A stretch of DNA of 43,805 nucleotides from Streptomyces palmae (GCF_004684805.1 NZ_SRID01000015.1:1-43805), one strand, 5' to 3'; shown: positions 7,662 to 17,788, counted from the stretch's first letter. Notes: generated from the sequence alone by a model not told the origin. A program made the numbers and translations.

Positions 7662-9874
7662 TTGGCGGCTTCGTCCTTCTCGTCTTCGGCGCCCTCGCCC
7701 TCGATCACCGGGATGAGGGAGAGCTTGCCGCGCTGGTCGATCTCGGCGATCTCGACCTGCACCTTGGAACCGACCGCGAGGACGTCGTCGACGTTCTCCA
7801 CGCGCTTGCCGCCGGCCAGCTTGCGGATCTGCGAGATGTGCAGCAGGCCGTCCTTGCCGGGCAGCAGCGAGACGAAGGCACCGAAGGTGGTGGTCTTCAC
7901 GACGGTGCCCAGGTAGCGCTCGCCGACCTCGGGCATCGTCGGGTTGGCGATGCTGTTGATGGTCGCGCGGGCGGCCTCGGCGGCCGGGCCGTCGGCGGCA
8001 CCGATGTAGATGGTGCCGTCGTCCTCGATGGTGATGTCGGCGCCGGTGTCCTCCTGGATCTGGTTGATCATCTTGCCCTTGGGGCCGATGACCTCGCCGA
8101 TCTTGTCCACCGGGATCTTGACGGTGATGATCCGCGGCGCGTTCGGGGACATCTCGTCCGGAACGTCGATGGCCTCGTTCATCACGTCGAGGATGTGCAG
8201 TCGCGCGTCGCGGGCCTGCTTGAGGGCCGCGGCCAGCACCGACGCCGGGATGCCGTCCAGCTTGGTGTCCAGCTGGAGGGCGGTCACGAAGGCCCGGGTG
8301 CCGGCGACCTTGAAGTCCATGTCGCCGAAGGCGTCCTCCGCACCGAGGATGTCGGTGAGGGTGACGTAGTGGGTCTCACCGTCGATCTCCTGGGAGATCA
8401 GGCCCATGGCGATGCCGGCGACCGGGGCCTTCAGCGGCACACCGGCGTTCATCAGCGACATCGTCGAGGCGCAGACCGAACCCATGGAGGTGGAGCCGTT
8501 GGAGCCGAGCGCCTCGGAGACCTGGCGGATGGCGTACGGGAACTCCTCGCGGGTCGGCAGCACCGGGATCAGCGCCCGCTCGGCCAGCGCGCCGTGGCCG
8601 ATCTCGCGGCGCTTGGGGGAGCCGACGCGGCCGGTCTCGCCGGTGGAGTACGGCGGGAAGTTGTAGTTGTGCATGTAGCGCTTGCGCGTCTCGGGCGACA
8701 GCGTGTCCAGCTGCTGCTCCATGCGAAGCATGTTCAGCGTGGTGATGCCCAGGATCTGGGTCTCGCCGCGCTCGAACAGCGCCGAGCCGTGCACCCGCGG
8801 GATGGCCTCGACCTCGGCGGCCAGCGTACGGATGTCCGTGACGCCGCGGCCGTCGATCCGCTTCTTCTCCTTGATCACGCGCTCGCGGACCAGGGACTTG
8901 GTCAGCGAGCGGTAGGCGGCGGAGATCTCCTTCTCGCGGCCCTCGAACTGCGGCAGCAGCTTCTCGGCGGCGACGCCCTTGATCCGGTCCAGCTCGGACT
9001 CGCGCTCCTGCTTGCCCGCGATGGTGAGGGCCTGGGCCAGCTCGTCGCGGATGGCGGCGGTCAGCGCCTCCAGGACGTCGTCCTGGTAGTCCAGGAAGAT
9101 CGGGAACTCGGCGGTCGGCTTGGCGGCCTTGGCGGCGAGGTCGGACTGGGCCTTGCACAGCACCTTGATGAAGGGCTTGGAGGCGTCCAGGCCGGCGGCC
9201 ACGATCTCCTCGGTCGGCGCCTCGGCGCCGTCCTTGACCAGCTGGATGGTCTTCTCGGTGGCCTCGGCCTCGACCATCATGATCGCGACGTCGCCGTCCT
9301 CCAGGACGCGACCGGCGACGACCATGTCGAAGACGGCGTCCGCGAGCTCGGTGTGGGTGGGGAAGGCCACCCACTGGCCCTTGATCAGCGCGACGCGCAC
9401 ACCGCCGATCGGGCCCGAGAACGGCAGGCCGGCCAGCTGGGTGGAGGCGGAGGCGGCGTTGATCGCCACCACGTCGTACAGGTGGTCCGGGTTGAGCGCC
9501 ATGATCGTGGCGACCACCTGGATCTCGTTGCGCAGACCCTTCTTGAAGGAGGGGCGCAGCGGGCGGTCGATCAGCCGGCAGGTGAGGATGGCGTCCTCGG
9601 AGGGACGGCCCTCACGGCGGAAGAACGAGCCGGGGATGCGGCCGGCGGCGTACATCCGCTCCTCGACGTCCACCGTCAGCGGGAAGAAGTCGAGCTGGTC
9701 CTTGGGGTTCTTGGAGGCGGTGGTGGCCGACAGCACCATGGTGTCGTCGTCCAGGTAGGCCACCGCGGAACCGGCGGCCTGGCGGGCCAGGCGGCCCGTC
9801 TCGAAGCGAATGGTGCGGGTGCCGAAGGCGCCGTTGTCGATGACTGCCTCGGCGTAGTGGGTCTCGTTCTCCAC
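7658..9874 (-). CDS. pnp: Polynucleotide phosphorylase / guanosine pentaphosphate synthetase
   Basis: PNPase degrades RNA 3'-5' by phosphorolysis and adds heteropolymeric 3' tails; the Streptomyces enzyme was also described as GpsI, making pppGpp. The 738-aa protein has two RNase PH-like domains (about 15-235 and 330-560) separated by an alpha-helical segment, a KH domain with [13 protein letters not shown] (near 600), and an S1 domain (about 650-720). A Glu/Asp-rich tail ends it. The GTG start has GAGGAG upstream. rpsO-pnp order is typical and the pair is usually cotranscribed and processed. Confidence 0.97.
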   Translation of the reverse strand: MENETHYAEAVIDNGAFGTRTIRFETGRLARQAAGSAVAYLDDDTMVLSATTASKNPKDQLDFFPLTVDVEERMYAAGRIPGSFFRREGRPSEDAILTCRLIDRPLRPSFKKGLRNEIQVVATIMALNPDHLYDVVAINAASASTQLAGLPFSGPIGGVRVALIKGQWVAFPTHTELADAVFDMVVAGRVLEDGDVAIMMVEAEATEKTIQLVKDGAEAPTEEIVAAGLDASKPFIKVLCKAQSDLAAKAAKPTAEFPIFLDYQDDVLEALTAAIRDELAQALTIAGKQERESELDRIKGVAAEKLLPQFEGREKEISAAYRSLTKSLVRERVIKEKKRIDGRGVTDIRTLAAEVEAIPRVHGSALFERGETQILGITTLNMLRMEQQLDTLSPETRKRYMHNYNFPPYSTGETGRVGSPKRREIGHGALAERALIPVLPTREEFPYAIRQVSEALGSNGSTSMGSVCASTMSLMNAGVPLKAPVAGIAMGLISQEIDGETHYVTLTDILGAEDAFGDMDFKVAGTRAFVTALQLDTKLDGIPASVLAAALKQARDARLHILDVMNEAIDVPDEMSPNAPRIITVKIPVDKIGEVIGPKGKMINQIQEDTGADITIEDDGTIYIGAADGPAAEAARATINSIANPTMPEVGERYLGTVVKTTTFGAFVSLLPGKDGLLHISQIRKLAGGKRVENVDDVLAVGSKVQVEIAEIDQRGKLSLIPVIEGEGAEDEKDEAAK

Positions 9875-10216
9875 CAGGGGTTTCTCCTCGTCTGCGTCCC
9901 TCGTCCGTGTGACGGGGACGGTGGCGGCGGAGCGCCCCTGCCCGGTTCTGGCGACCGGGCCGGTCTTCGATCGAAGCCACCGGAACTATTGATTCCGGGA
10001 GCCACTACCGAGGACCGGCGCCTGCGGCGCCGACGGCGGGAATGAGGCGCTCAGCCTCGTTCGTTATGGCGTTGTCTGGGTCCAGATTACAAAGCTTCGG
10101 CCGACCTCACGACGGCGGAAGCCTCCGGATCCACGCGGTGCCGGGCACCGCGGCCGGGTGTCGCCTCGGGTCGGCGGCACCCTGGTACGGGCCCGTGCGG
10201 GTCCGTACGTACGGCA
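9875..10216 (-). promoter_or_regulatory. pnp leader with candidate promoter and palindromes
   Basis: This gene-free stretch precedes pnp. On the minus strand TAATCT (10084-10089) is a good -10 hexamer without a clear -35, and may be the pnp promoter. Downstream in the leader lie CCGGAA/TTCCGG arms (9980-9985, 9993-9998) and the self-complementary CTTCGATCGAAG (9965-9976). PNPase autoregulates through leader hairpins in other bacteria, so these are reasonable control elements, but that is inference. Confidence 0.4.
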
Positions 10217-10251
10217 AAGGGAGCGGCCCCCGAGGTGGGAACCGCTCCCTT
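10217..10251 (-). terminator. rpsO-pnp intergenic hairpin
   Basis: AAGGGAGCGG (10217-10226) and CCGCTCCCTT (10242-10251) form a perfect 10-bp stem with a 15-nt loop, 9 nt after the rpsO stop. It can act as the rpsO terminator and as an RNase III-type processing site for readthrough rpsO-pnp transcripts, as described for Streptomyces. Confidence 0.8.
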
Positions 10252-10260
10252 CACGACGTC

Positions 10261-10548
10261 TTACTTGGCGCCCGCCGCGCCGCGGCGGATGCCCAGGCGC
10301 TCGACCAGCGCGCGGAAGCGCGTGATGTCCTTCTTCGCCAGGTACTGCAGCAGGCGACGGCGCTGGCCGACGAGCAGCAGCAGACCACGGCGGGAGTGGT
10401 GGTCGTGCTTGTGCATCTTCAGGTGCTCGGTCAGGTCCGAGATGCGGCGGGTGAGCAGCGCGACCTGAACCTCGGGGGAGCCGGTGTCGCCCTCCTTGGT
10501 GGCGAACTCGGCCATGATCTGCTTCTTCGTGGCGGCGTCGAGCGACAC
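10261..10548 (-). CDS. rpsO: 30S ribosomal protein S15
   Basis: S15 binds the central domain of 16S rRNA early in 30S assembly. The 95-aa product is the usual length, with the conserved [14 protein letters not shown] (20-33), [12 protein letters not shown] (46-57) and RRRLLQYL (63-70) segments. The GTG start at 10548 is fixed by AAGGAG 6 nt upstream; in-frame codons further upstream would add an unrelated sequence. A hairpin follows the stop and pnp lies downstream. Confidence 0.97.
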   Translation of the reverse strand: MSLDAATKKQIMAEFATKEGDTGSPEVQVALLTRRISDLTEHLKMHKHDHHSRRGLLLLVGQRRRLLQYLAKKDITRFRALVERLGIRRGAAGAK

Positions 10549-10719
10549 GCGGTACTCCTTGAATACTTGTTTCAGCCACCGAGTGCCCCTGGTCTTGGTC
10601 TCAGGGGAGCTTCCGTTACTCGGGAGGCGGGGCACGCTGGGCGCTGTCTCCAGAGCTCTCTGCTGTCTCCAGATGGAGGACTCCGGGGGCGCGTACACAA
10701 ACGGCCGTCACACAGCGTA
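10549..10719 (-). promoter_or_regulatory. rpsO promoter and structured leader
   Basis: TACGCT on the minus strand (10714-10719) is a good -10 element; the -35 is not recognisable. It predicts a leader of about 160 nt. The leader contains a perfect 12-bp direct repeat, GCTGTCTCCAGA in plus-strand orientation, at 10643-10654 and 10662-10673. S15 represses its own mRNA through different leader folds in several phyla, so an autoregulatory RNA here is plausible but unproven. Confidence 0.4.
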
Positions 10720-10740
10720 CCAGGCTCGCGCTCGGGCTCG

Positions 10741-10765
10741 GGGCGGGGCCGTGTTCACCCCGCCC
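10741..10765 (-). terminator. Terminator after the beta-propeller gene
   Basis: GGGCGGGG (10741-10748) pairs with CCCCGCCC (10758-10765) over a 9-nt loop, starting 9 nt beyond the stop of the propeller gene. It would end the eccD-propeller transcript before the rpsO promoter. Confidence 0.6.
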
Positions 10766-10774
10766 GGAGGCCGG

Positions 10775-12109
10775 TCACGGCCCGAAGGCCAGCAGCAGGG
10801 TCTCCTGCGCCCCGGCCCCCGTCAGACGGTCGGAGGCAAGGTAGAAGCGGCCGTCCCGGTAGGCGTACCGAGCCGAGTAGAAACCGCTCTCGATGTGTCG
10901 GGCGAGCGCCGGGTGCCGCAGCACGGTGCGGGGCGGGCCGCCCTCGGGGCCGATACGGACCACCGCGCCGGGGTGGTCGTACCCGGCGGCCTGGTACGCC
11001 AGCAGGCTGCGGCCCTCGGCGCGCAGCGGGTACAGCAGCCGGCCCGGGGCGCGCAGCGTCCACCGCCGGCGACCGGTCCGCAGGTCGAAGGCGTGGATCC
11101 GGTTGGACAGGCCGTCGCCGTGCCGGTCCATGGCGGTGGGCAGGAAGCAGGTGTCCGCGGTGGCGGCCACCCCCTGGCAGCCGTCGATGTCGGAGCCGAA
11201 GAGGTCCATGGGGCAGCGCGGCAGGTACACGGTGCGGCCCAGGTCGAGGGTGGCGCGCCGGGTGCCCCGCTCGGTGAGGGAGAGCACCTCGGTCCGTCGG
11301 GTCCGTTCGTCCCGCACGGCGATGACCACCGGGCGGGTCGAGTAGACCTGGTCGACCGTGAAGCCCTGGCGCAGCGGGTACGTCCACGCCACGGCGCCGG
11401 TGGCGGTGTCCAGCCGCTGGAGCCCCGCGGTGCCGTCCCCGCAGGTGTAGCCGCGCAGCAGGGCCGCGCCGCCGGCGAAGCCCTGGATCGAGCAGACGGG
11501 GCCCGGGTCCTCGGCCGGCAGCCAGGCGCCGTCGCCGAGCCGGACCAGGCCCGAGCCGCCCAGCCAGGCCAGGCCGACCAGCCCGCCGCTCTGCGCCAGG
11601 CGCAGCGACGGGTGGGCACCGCCGGGACCGGGGACGGGGCGGTCCCAGAGCCGGACGCCCCTGGCGATGTCGATCAGGGTGATCCGGTCGCAGTCGGCCT
11701 CGACGCGGCTCTGGTAGGCGATGACGACCTTGCCGCCGGTCTCGGTGCGGGGGGCCGCGCAGACCCGGTGCGGCAGCGGGACGCGCCACCGTTCGCGGCC
11801 GTCGTCGGCATAGGCGATGACGGCGGCCTGGACGGCCTTGACCAGATAGCCGTCGCGGACCCAGAAGCCGGGGATGTCCACGCCGGAGCGGGGCACCTGG
11901 GGCGCGGGGATCCGGTAGAGCACCCGCGCCTCGCCGCTCCGGGGCGGTACGTCCGGGTGCCTCGGCGGGTCCGGGACGGTGCCGCCAGACGCGGTCGGCG
12001 CGCCGCCCTGGCGGCCGGCGGCCAGCACGCCGGCCACCAGGGCGGCCGCTCCGAGTAACGCGGCCACCGCGGCGAGCACCGCCCACCGCACGGGCCGGGG
12101 CCACGACAT
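10775..12109 (-). CDS. Membrane-anchored PQQ-like beta-propeller protein of the ESX locus
   Basis: The product is 444 aa. A hydrophobic segment at about residues 9-31 acts as an anchor or uncleaved signal. The rest is an extracytoplasmic domain with PQQ/WD-like blades (repeated W-x-x-x-L/P-turn patterns such as GRERWRVPL, VAWTYPL and RRRWTLRAP). Several cysteine pairs are spread through it. The ATG at 12109 has AAGG 9 nt upstream and is 23 nt after the eccD stop, so it is cotranscribed with eccD. A propeller gene beside eccD is a regular feature of Streptomyces type VII loci; a role as an exported accessory or scaffold is inference. Confidence 0.75.
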   Translation of the reverse strand: MSWPRPVRWAVLAAVAALLGAAALVAGVLAAGRQGGAPTASGGTVPDPPRHPDVPPRSGEARVLYRIPAPQVPRSGVDIPGFWVRDGYLVKAVQAAVIAYADDGRERWRVPLPHRVCAAPRTETGGKVVIAYQSRVEADCDRITLIDIARGVRLWDRPVPGPGGAHPSLRLAQSGGLVGLAWLGGSGLVRLGDGAWLPAEDPGPVCSIQGFAGGAALLRGYTCGDGTAGLQRLDTATGAVAWTYPLRQGFTVDQVYSTRPVVIAVRDERTRRTEVLSLTERGTRRATLDLGRTVYLPRCPMDLFGSDIDGCQGVAATADTCFLPTAMDRHGDGLSNRIHAFDLRTGRRRWTLRAPGRLLYPLRAEGRSLLAYQAAGYDHPGAVVRIGPEGGPPRTVLRHPALARHIESGFYSARYAYRDGRFYLASDRLTGAGAQETLLLAFGP

Positions 12110-12132
12110 CGGCGTACGCCTTGGGGGCCGGA

Positions 12133-13590
12133 TCAGCTGGTCAGGCTCCGTACCGAGGTGTACAGGTCCAGCACCGCGAAGCACAGCGGCACCAGGGACA
12201 GCAGCAGGGCGCCCTCGGCGAGGTCCGAGACCCGGCCCCAGAAGGGGGTCAGCCCCTTCTTCGGCACGATGAGCCCGATCGCGGTGAACAGCGCCCCGCC
12301 GCCGGCCACGGCGGCCGACAGCCACAGGGTGCGCACGTCCATGTCCTTGCCGTGGCCCTGCAGCATGTCGATGACCTGGTCGATCGGCGGGTTGAGGGCC
12401 AGGCCCAGGATCAGCATGCCGAGCGCCAGGACGCCGGCCACCAGCAGGCAGACCACCTGCGCGGTGTAGCGGAACAGCCGGGCGCGCAGCAGCGCCGCCA
12501 GGCCGCCCGTCAGCGCCAGCACCTGGGCCCAGGTGGAGCCGGAGAAGCCGAGCACGATGGCCGAGGCCACCACCACGGCGGCGCAGCCTGCCAGCAGGCC
12601 GAGCAGCAGTTCGTGGCCGCGCCGCGCCTGTGCGGCGATGCGCTCGGCCTCGTCGGGCCCGGGGGCGCGGGAAGCGGCGGGGGCGTCGGTGTCGCCGGTG
12701 GAGCTGGGCGCGGCGTAGCCGATGGGCAGGCGGGCCACCCGGGTGGAGAGTCCGGGCAGGAAGCCGATGACGCCGATGGCCACCACCAGGCACACGGCCG
12801 CCGTCTCGGTGGGGCGGGCCTCCTTCACGGTGGCTCCGTACATGGCCAGGACGCCGACCGCGGAGGCGAACGCGGCCGCGACGAACGGGGCGTCACCGGT
12901 GGGCATCAGCGCCACCAGCACGATGGAGACCAGCAGGACGGCGGCGCAGCCGAGCATGAACTGGAGCCGGCCGATGCCCTCGCCGTCGTCCAGCGGGAGC
13001 GCCCCGGAGCCGGCGATCATCACATGCGGCAGTGCGGCCAGGCCGAGCGCCGCGGCGGAGGCCCGGTCCTCGTACACCCGCGCCCGGGCGGCGGCCAGGG
13101 CGGTCAGCAGCAGGCCCAGGACGCCCGCGACGATGCCCGGCAGACCGTGCATGTCGTGCCTGACCGGGTCCGCGTACCACAGCACCAGGCCCAGCAGCAC
13201 CAGCAGCAGCGCGCCGCCGATCAGGCCGCCGACGCGCAGGAACCGGTCGGACCACAGGGTGCGGTCGCGGGTCACGGCGGAGGCGATGGCGTCCGAGACG
13301 TCGTCGTGCACGGCGGGCGGCAGCGAGGCGGCGAAGGGCCGCAGGGAGAGCAGCTCGCCGTCGTGGATCTGCTGCGCGATCAGCGAGCGGTTGCCGTCCA
13401 GCACGGTGCCGTCCATGCGCACCAGGTGGTAGCCGGTGGGTGCGCCCGCCGGCTGGGTCTGGCCGGCCAGCCGGAGGATCTCGGGGTAGACGTCGGCGAC
13501 GGCGATGTCCTCCGGGAGGGCTACATCGATACGGCTGTCAGGCGCGACGATGGTCACCCTGCAAAAGCCGGTCGTAGCGGACGTAGTCAC
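12133..13590 (-). CDS. eccD: Type VII secretion integral membrane protein EccD
   Basis: EccD forms the membrane channel framework of the ESX translocon. The 485-aa protein has an N-terminal ubiquitin-like (YukD) domain of about 85 residues (VTIVAPDSRIDVALPEDIAV) followed by about eleven transmembrane helices, as expected for the family. The GTG at 13590 is preferred because AGGGGG lies 8 nt upstream; a TTG two codons earlier is too close to that site. It is divergent from eccC with a 176-bp promoter region between. Confidence 0.9.
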   Translation of the reverse strand: MTTSATTGFCRVTIVAPDSRIDVALPEDIAVADVYPEILRLAGQTQPAGAPTGYHLVRMDGTVLDGNRSLIAQQIHDGELLSLRPFAASLPPAVHDDVSDAIASAVTRDRTLWSDRFLRVGGLIGGALLLVLLGLVLWYADPVRHDMHGLPGIVAGVLGLLLTALAAARARVYEDRASAAALGLAALPHVMIAGSGALPLDDGEGIGRLQFMLGCAAVLLVSIVLVALMPTGDAPFVAAAFASAVGVLAMYGATVKEARPTETAAVCLVVAIGVIGFLPGLSTRVARLPIGYAAPSSTGDTDAPAASRAPGPDEAERIAAQARRGHELLLGLLAGCAAVVVASAIVLGFSGSTWAQVLALTGGLAALLRARLFRYTAQVVCLLVAGVLALGMLILGLALNPPIDQVIDMLQGHGKDMDVRTLWLSAAVAGGGALFTAIGLIVPKKGLTPFWGRVSDLAEGALLLSLVPLCFAVLDLYTSVRSLTS

Positions 13591-13766
13591 CTTCAAGGCC
13601 CCCTGTTTCGCGGTACTGCTGGGTGTGCGTCATGCACGTGGCGGCCACCCTACCCAGGTCCGCGGCGCCGTACGTCGGTAGGATCGCCGTCTCGCGGAGG
13701 GAGGCCGTCGCCACGGGGGCGTCGGAGCGGACACATCCCTGTCGTGCGGAGGGGTTGAAGCATCCG
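13591..13766. promoter_or_regulatory. Divergent eccD/eccC promoter region
   Basis: Rightward, TAGGAT (13679-13684) is a classical Streptomyces -10 hexamer. Leftward, TAGGGT (plus-strand ACCCTA at 13647-13652) could serve eccD. The -35 regions are poor on both strands. GGAGGGG at 13748-13754 is the ribosome site of eccC. Confidence 0.45.
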
Positions 13767-16700
13767 GTGAGCCAGATCGTCGTCAAGCGCCCGCCGCGGG
13801 CGCTCCCGCCGGAGGTGCCCAGCGAGGAACTCGCCCTGCAGCCGCCACCGGAGCTGCCGAGGGGGCGTCAGGAGAGCGTCCTGATGCAGCTGCTGCCCAC
13901 GCTGGGCATGGGCTCCTCGATGGTCTACTTCTTCATGCCGGGCGCCGCTCCGATGATGAAGATCATGGGCGTCATGATGATGTTCTCGACGGTGGGCATG
14001 ACCATCGCGATGTTCATCCGGCACCGCCAGGGTTCGCAGGGGCAGATGGCGGACACCCGCCGCGACTATCTCAAGTACCTGGCGCAGACCCGCCGTACGG
14101 TCCGCAAGACCGCCCGGTTGCAGCGTGACGCGCAGTTCTATCTGAACCCCGCCCCCGACCAGCTGTGGGCCATCGTGGCCGAGGGCAGCCGGGTGTGGGA
14201 GCGGCGGACCACCGACGGGGACTTCGCACAGGCGCGCATCGGGCTGGGACTCCAGCAGTTGGCCACTCCCCTGGTGGCTCCGGAGACCGCTCCGGTGGAC
14301 GAGCTGGAGCCGCTCACCGCCGGGGCCATGCAGCGGTTCCTGGACACCCACGGCTCGTTGGACGGACTGCCGGTGGCGGTGTCGCTGCGCGCCTTCTACC
14401 ACGTGGCCATGGGGGGCGATCCGGAGACGGTGCGCGGTTCGGCCCGCGCCCTGGTGGCGCAGTTGGCGACCCTGCACTCGCCGGACGACCTGGTGCTCGC
14501 GGTGGTCACCGCGCGCGGCGGGACGGCGCAGTGGGAGTGGGCCAAGTGGCTGCCGCACGTACAGCGTCCGGAGGCGGTGGACGGGGCCGGCTACCGGCGT
14601 CTGATCGGCGATGACCTGACCGAGATCGAGGACCTGATCCGGCCGCTGGTGGACGGGCGTACGCGGTTCAGCCGCGACGCGCAGCCGCTGCTGGACCAGC
14701 CGCACGTGGTCGTGGTGCTGGACGGTGCGCTGGTGCCGCCGGACTCGATGTTCGCCGCCCCCGAGGGCCTCCAGGGCGTGACCCTGGTCGAGATCGTCCC
14801 CGGTGAGCTGGACGAGCTGCGCGGCGGCCTGTCCGTCCTGGTGGAACCCGGCAGGCTGCAGCTGCTGTCGCAGGTGGCCGGTTACGACGGGGTGCCCGAC
14901 GTGCTGTCCCTGGAGGCGGCCGAGGCGCTCGCCCGGCGGCTGGCGCCGCTGCGGCTGGGCGGCGGTGGCGATGACGACGAGCCGCTGCTGGCCAACCTGG
15001 AGTTCACCGATCTGCTGGGCCTGGGCGACGCCGGCTCGGTGGACGTGGCGCGCACCTGGCGGCCCCGGTCGCTGCCGGAGCGCCTGCGGGTGCCGATCGG
15101 TGTCGGGGAGAACGGCGCCCCGGTGATGCTGGACCTCAAGGAGGCGGCGCAGGACGGCATGGGCCCGCACGGGCTGTGCGTGGGCGCCACCGGTTCCGGA
15201 AAGTCGGAACTGCTGCGCACCCTGGTGCTGGGGCTCGCGGTCACCCACTCCTCGGAGACGCTCAACTTCGTCCTCGCGGACTTCAAGGGCGGCGCGACCT
15301 TCGCCGGCATGTCGGGGCTGCCGCACGTCGCGGCGGTCATCACCAACCTCGCCGACGACCTCACGCTGGTCGACCGCATGCGCGACTCGATCACCGGTGA
15401 ACTCCAGCGGCGGCAGGAGCTGCTGAAGTCGGCGGGCAACTACGCCAACATCCACGACTACGAGAAGGCGCGCGCGGCCGGTGCCCCGCTGGAGCCGGTC
15501 GCCTCGCTGGTGCTGGTGATCGACGAGTTCAGCGAGTTGCTGACCGCGAAGCCCGACTTCATCGACATGTTCATCCAGATCGGCCGCATCGGCCGGTCGC
15601 TGGGCGTGCATCTGCTGCTGGCCTCGCAGCGGCTGGAAGAGGGCCGGCTGCGCGGTCTGGAGACCTACCTCTCGTACCGCATCGGCCTGCGGACCTTCTC
15701 CGCCGCCGAGTCGCGCACCGCGCTGGGCGTGCCGGACGCGTACCACCTGCCCTCGGTCCCGGGCTCGGGCTATCTGAAGTTCGGCACCGACGAGATGGTG
15801 CGCTTCAAGGCCGCGTACGTCTCGGGGACCTACCGCACCGGGACCACCACCGACCTGGGCAGCGGGCCGCTGCCGATCGAGCGCCGGCCGGTGCTGTTCA
15901 CGGCGGCCCCGGTGCCGGTGACCTACACCGCGCCGGACCCGGAGGCGCTGCTGGCGGCGGTCCGTCCGGAGGACGACGCGCTGGCCGACACCGTGCTGGA
16001 CGTCATCGTCCGCCGGTTGGAGGGGCAGGGGCAGCCGGCCCACCAGGTGTGGCTGCCTCCGCTGAACGAGGCCCCGTCGCTGGACCAGATCCTCTCCCCG
16101 CTGGCGGTCTCCCCCGAACGCGGTCTGCATGTGGCCGGCTATGCGCGCAGCGGGGCGCTGGTGGTGCCGCTCGGCATCATCGACAAGCCCTTCGAGCAGC
16201 GCCGCGACATCCTCTACCGCGACTTCTCCGGCGCCGCCGGCCACATGCTGATCGTGGGTGGCCCGCGGTCCGGCAAGTCGACACTGCTGCGCACCCTGGT
16301 GAGTTCCTTCGCGCTCACCCACACCCCGTCCGAGGTGCAGTTCTACGGGCTGGACTTCGGTGGCGGCGGTATGAGCGCGATCTCCGACCTGCCGCACGTG
16401 GGCGGGGTGGCGTCCCGCCTGGACCCGGAGCGGGTGCGGCGTACGGTGGCCGAGGTCGCCGGCGTACTGGGGCGCCGCGAGGAGTACTTCCGCGCCCGCA
16501 ACATCGACTCCATCGACACCTACCGGCGGCAGCGGGCCGCCGGCGAGCACGCCGACCAGCAGTGGGGCGACGTCTTCCTGCTGATCGACGGCTGGGGCAA
16601 CTTCCGGCAGGACTACGACATCCTGGAAGGCATCGTCACCGACATCGCCGGGCGCGGTCTGGGGTACGGCGTCCATGTCGTCATCACCGCCTCCCGCAAC

Positions 16701-17723
16701 ATGGAGGTCCGGCCGGCCCTCAAGGACCAGCTGCTGGGCCGGCTGGAGCTGCGGCTCGCCGACGCGATGGACTCCGAGTTCGACCGCAAGGTCGCCGCGA
16801 ACGTGCCGGCCGGCGTGCCGGGCCGCGGCCAGCTCCCGGAGAAGCTGCACTTCATGGGCGCCCAGCCGCGCATCGACTCGGGCAGCAACCCGGAGACGAT
16901 GACCGAGGCGACCACCGAGATGGTTCGCGCGATCAACGAGGCGCTGGTCGGCCCGCCGGCGCCGCGGGTCCGGCTGCTGCCGCGCAAGCTGCGCGCCGAG
17001 GACCTGCCCAAGGGCTCGGAGTTCCGCCAGCAGGGCGTCGCCATCGGCATCGACGAGACCAACCTGGAACCGGTCTTCGTCGACTTCGAGACCGATCCGT
17101 TCTTCCTGATCTTCGGTGAGAGCGAATCGGGCAAGACCTCCCTCATCCGGCTGCTGGTCAAGCAGATCACCGAGCGGTACGGGCCGGAGGAGGCGAAGAT
17201 CGTCGTCGGCGACTACCGGCGCTCCCTGCTGGGCGTCATCCCGGACTCGCACCTGCTGGAGTACGCGCCGATCGCGCAGTCCCTGACAGTGCACACGGGG
17301 GCGCTCAACGCCCTGATGGAGCGGCGCGCTCCGCAGCCGGACATCACACCGCAGCAGCTGCGCGACCGCAGTTGGTGGTCCGGTCCGCGGTTCTTCGTCA
17401 TCATCGACGACTACGACCTGGTCTCCACCAGCAGCGGCAATCCGCTCGCGGTGCTGACCGAGAGCCTGCCCTTCGCCCGCGATGTGGGCGTGCGTTTCAT
17501 CATCGCCCGGAACTCCGCCGGTGCCTCGCGGTCGATGTTCGAGACCTTCATGCAGCGCATCAAGGAGCTGGGCGCCCAGGGTGTGGTGCTCTCCGGCGAC
17601 CCCAGCGAGGGCGATCTGCTCGGCGGCGTCCGGCCCCGCCCGATGCCCCAGGGCCGCGGCTTCTTCGTCTCCCGCAGGCGGGGCGCTCCGCTGGTCCAGC
17701 TGGGGTGGCTGCCGGAGCAGTAG
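13767..17723 (+). CDS. eccC: Type VII secretion ATPase EccC (single-chain)
   Basis: EccC is the FtsK/SpoIIIE-type motor that recognises and drives ESX substrates. The 1318-aa protein joins what some mycobacterial systems split as EccCa and EccCb. Two transmembrane segments lie at about residues 45-85. Three nucleotide-binding domains follow with Walker A motifs GATGSGKS (about 473-480), GGPRSGKS (about 831-838) and GESESGKT (about 1117-1124), and Walker B motifs VLVIDEF, FLLIDGW and FVIIDDY. The GTG at 13767 follows GGAGGGG; earlier in-frame starts lie in the promoter region. A perfect terminator follows the stop. Confidence 0.97.
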   Translation: MSQIVVKRPPRALPPEVPSEELALQPPPELPRGRQESVLMQLLPTLGMGSSMVYFFMPGAAPMMKIMGVMMMFSTVGMTIAMFIRHRQGSQGQMADTRRDYLKYLAQTRRTVRKTARLQRDAQFYLNPAPDQLWAIVAEGSRVWERRTTDGDFAQARIGLGLQQLATPLVAPETAPVDELEPLTAGAMQRFLDTHGSLDGLPVAVSLRAFYHVAMGGDPETVRGSARALVAQLATLHSPDDLVLAVVTARGGTAQWEWAKWLPHVQRPEAVDGAGYRRLIGDDLTEIEDLIRPLVDGRTRFSRDAQPLLDQPHVVVVLDGALVPPDSMFAAPEGLQGVTLVEIVPGELDELRGGLSVLVEPGRLQLLSQVAGYDGVPDVLSLEAAEALARRLAPLRLGGGGDDDEPLLANLEFTDLLGLGDAGSVDVARTWRPRSLPERLRVPIGVGENGAPVMLDLKEAAQDGMGPHGLCVGATGSGKSELLRTLVLGLAVTHSSETLNFVLADFKGGATFAGMSGLPHVAAVITNLADDLTLVDRMRDSITGELQRRQELLKSAGNYANIHDYEKARAAGAPLEPVASLVLVIDEFSELLTAKPDFIDMFIQIGRIGRSLGVHLLLASQRLEEGRLRGLETYLSYRIGLRTFSAAESRTALGVPDAYHLPSVPGSGYLKFGTDEMVRFKAAYVSGTYRTGTTTDLGSGPLPIERRPVLFTAAPVPVTYTAPDPEALLAAVRPEDDALADTVLDVIVRRLEGQGQPAHQVWLPPLNEAPSLDQILSPLAVSPERGLHVAGYARSGALVVPLGIIDKPFEQRRDILYRDFSGAAGHMLIVGGPRSGKSTLLRTLVSSFALTHTPSEVQFYGLDFGGGGMSAISDLPHVGGVASRLDPERVRRTVAEVAGVLGRREEYFRARNIDSIDTYRRQRAAGEHADQQWGDVFLLIDGWGNFRQDYDILEGIVTDIAGRGLGYGVHVVITASRNMEVRPALKDQLLGRLELRLADAMDSEFDRKVAANVPAGVPGRGQLPEKLHFMGAQPRIDSGSNPETMTEATTEMVRAINEALVGPPAPRVRLLPRKLRAEDLPKGSEFRQQGVAIGIDETNLEPVFVDFETDPFFLIFGESESGKTSLIRLLVKQITERYGPEEAKIVVGDYRRSLLGVIPDSHLLEYAPIAQSLTVHTGALNALMERRAPQPDITPQQLRDRSWWSGPRFFVIIDDYDLVSTSSGNPLAVLTESLPFARDVGVRFIIARNSAGASRSMFETFMQRIKELGAQGVVLSGDPSEGDLLGGVRPRPMPQGRGFFVSRRRGAPLVQLGWLPEQ

Positions 17724-17738
17724 AGCCGCGCCGGAACC

Positions 17739-17788
17739 CCGGAGCCGTACGGTCCGCGATCAACCCGCCACGGACCGTACGGCTCCGG
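17739..17788 (+). terminator. Terminator of eccC
   Basis: A perfect 18-bp stem, CCGGAGCCGTACGGTCCG (17739-17756) with its complement at 17771-17788, closes a 14-nt loop 16 nt after the eccC stop. It separates eccC from the two downstream ESX-like genes, which therefore need their own promoter. Confidence 0.85.

Noticed and set aside
13650-17294. A 1214-codon minus-strand open frame opposite eccC
   Set aside because: It mirrors the eccC codons and shows only repetitive Arg/Gln/His/Val composition.
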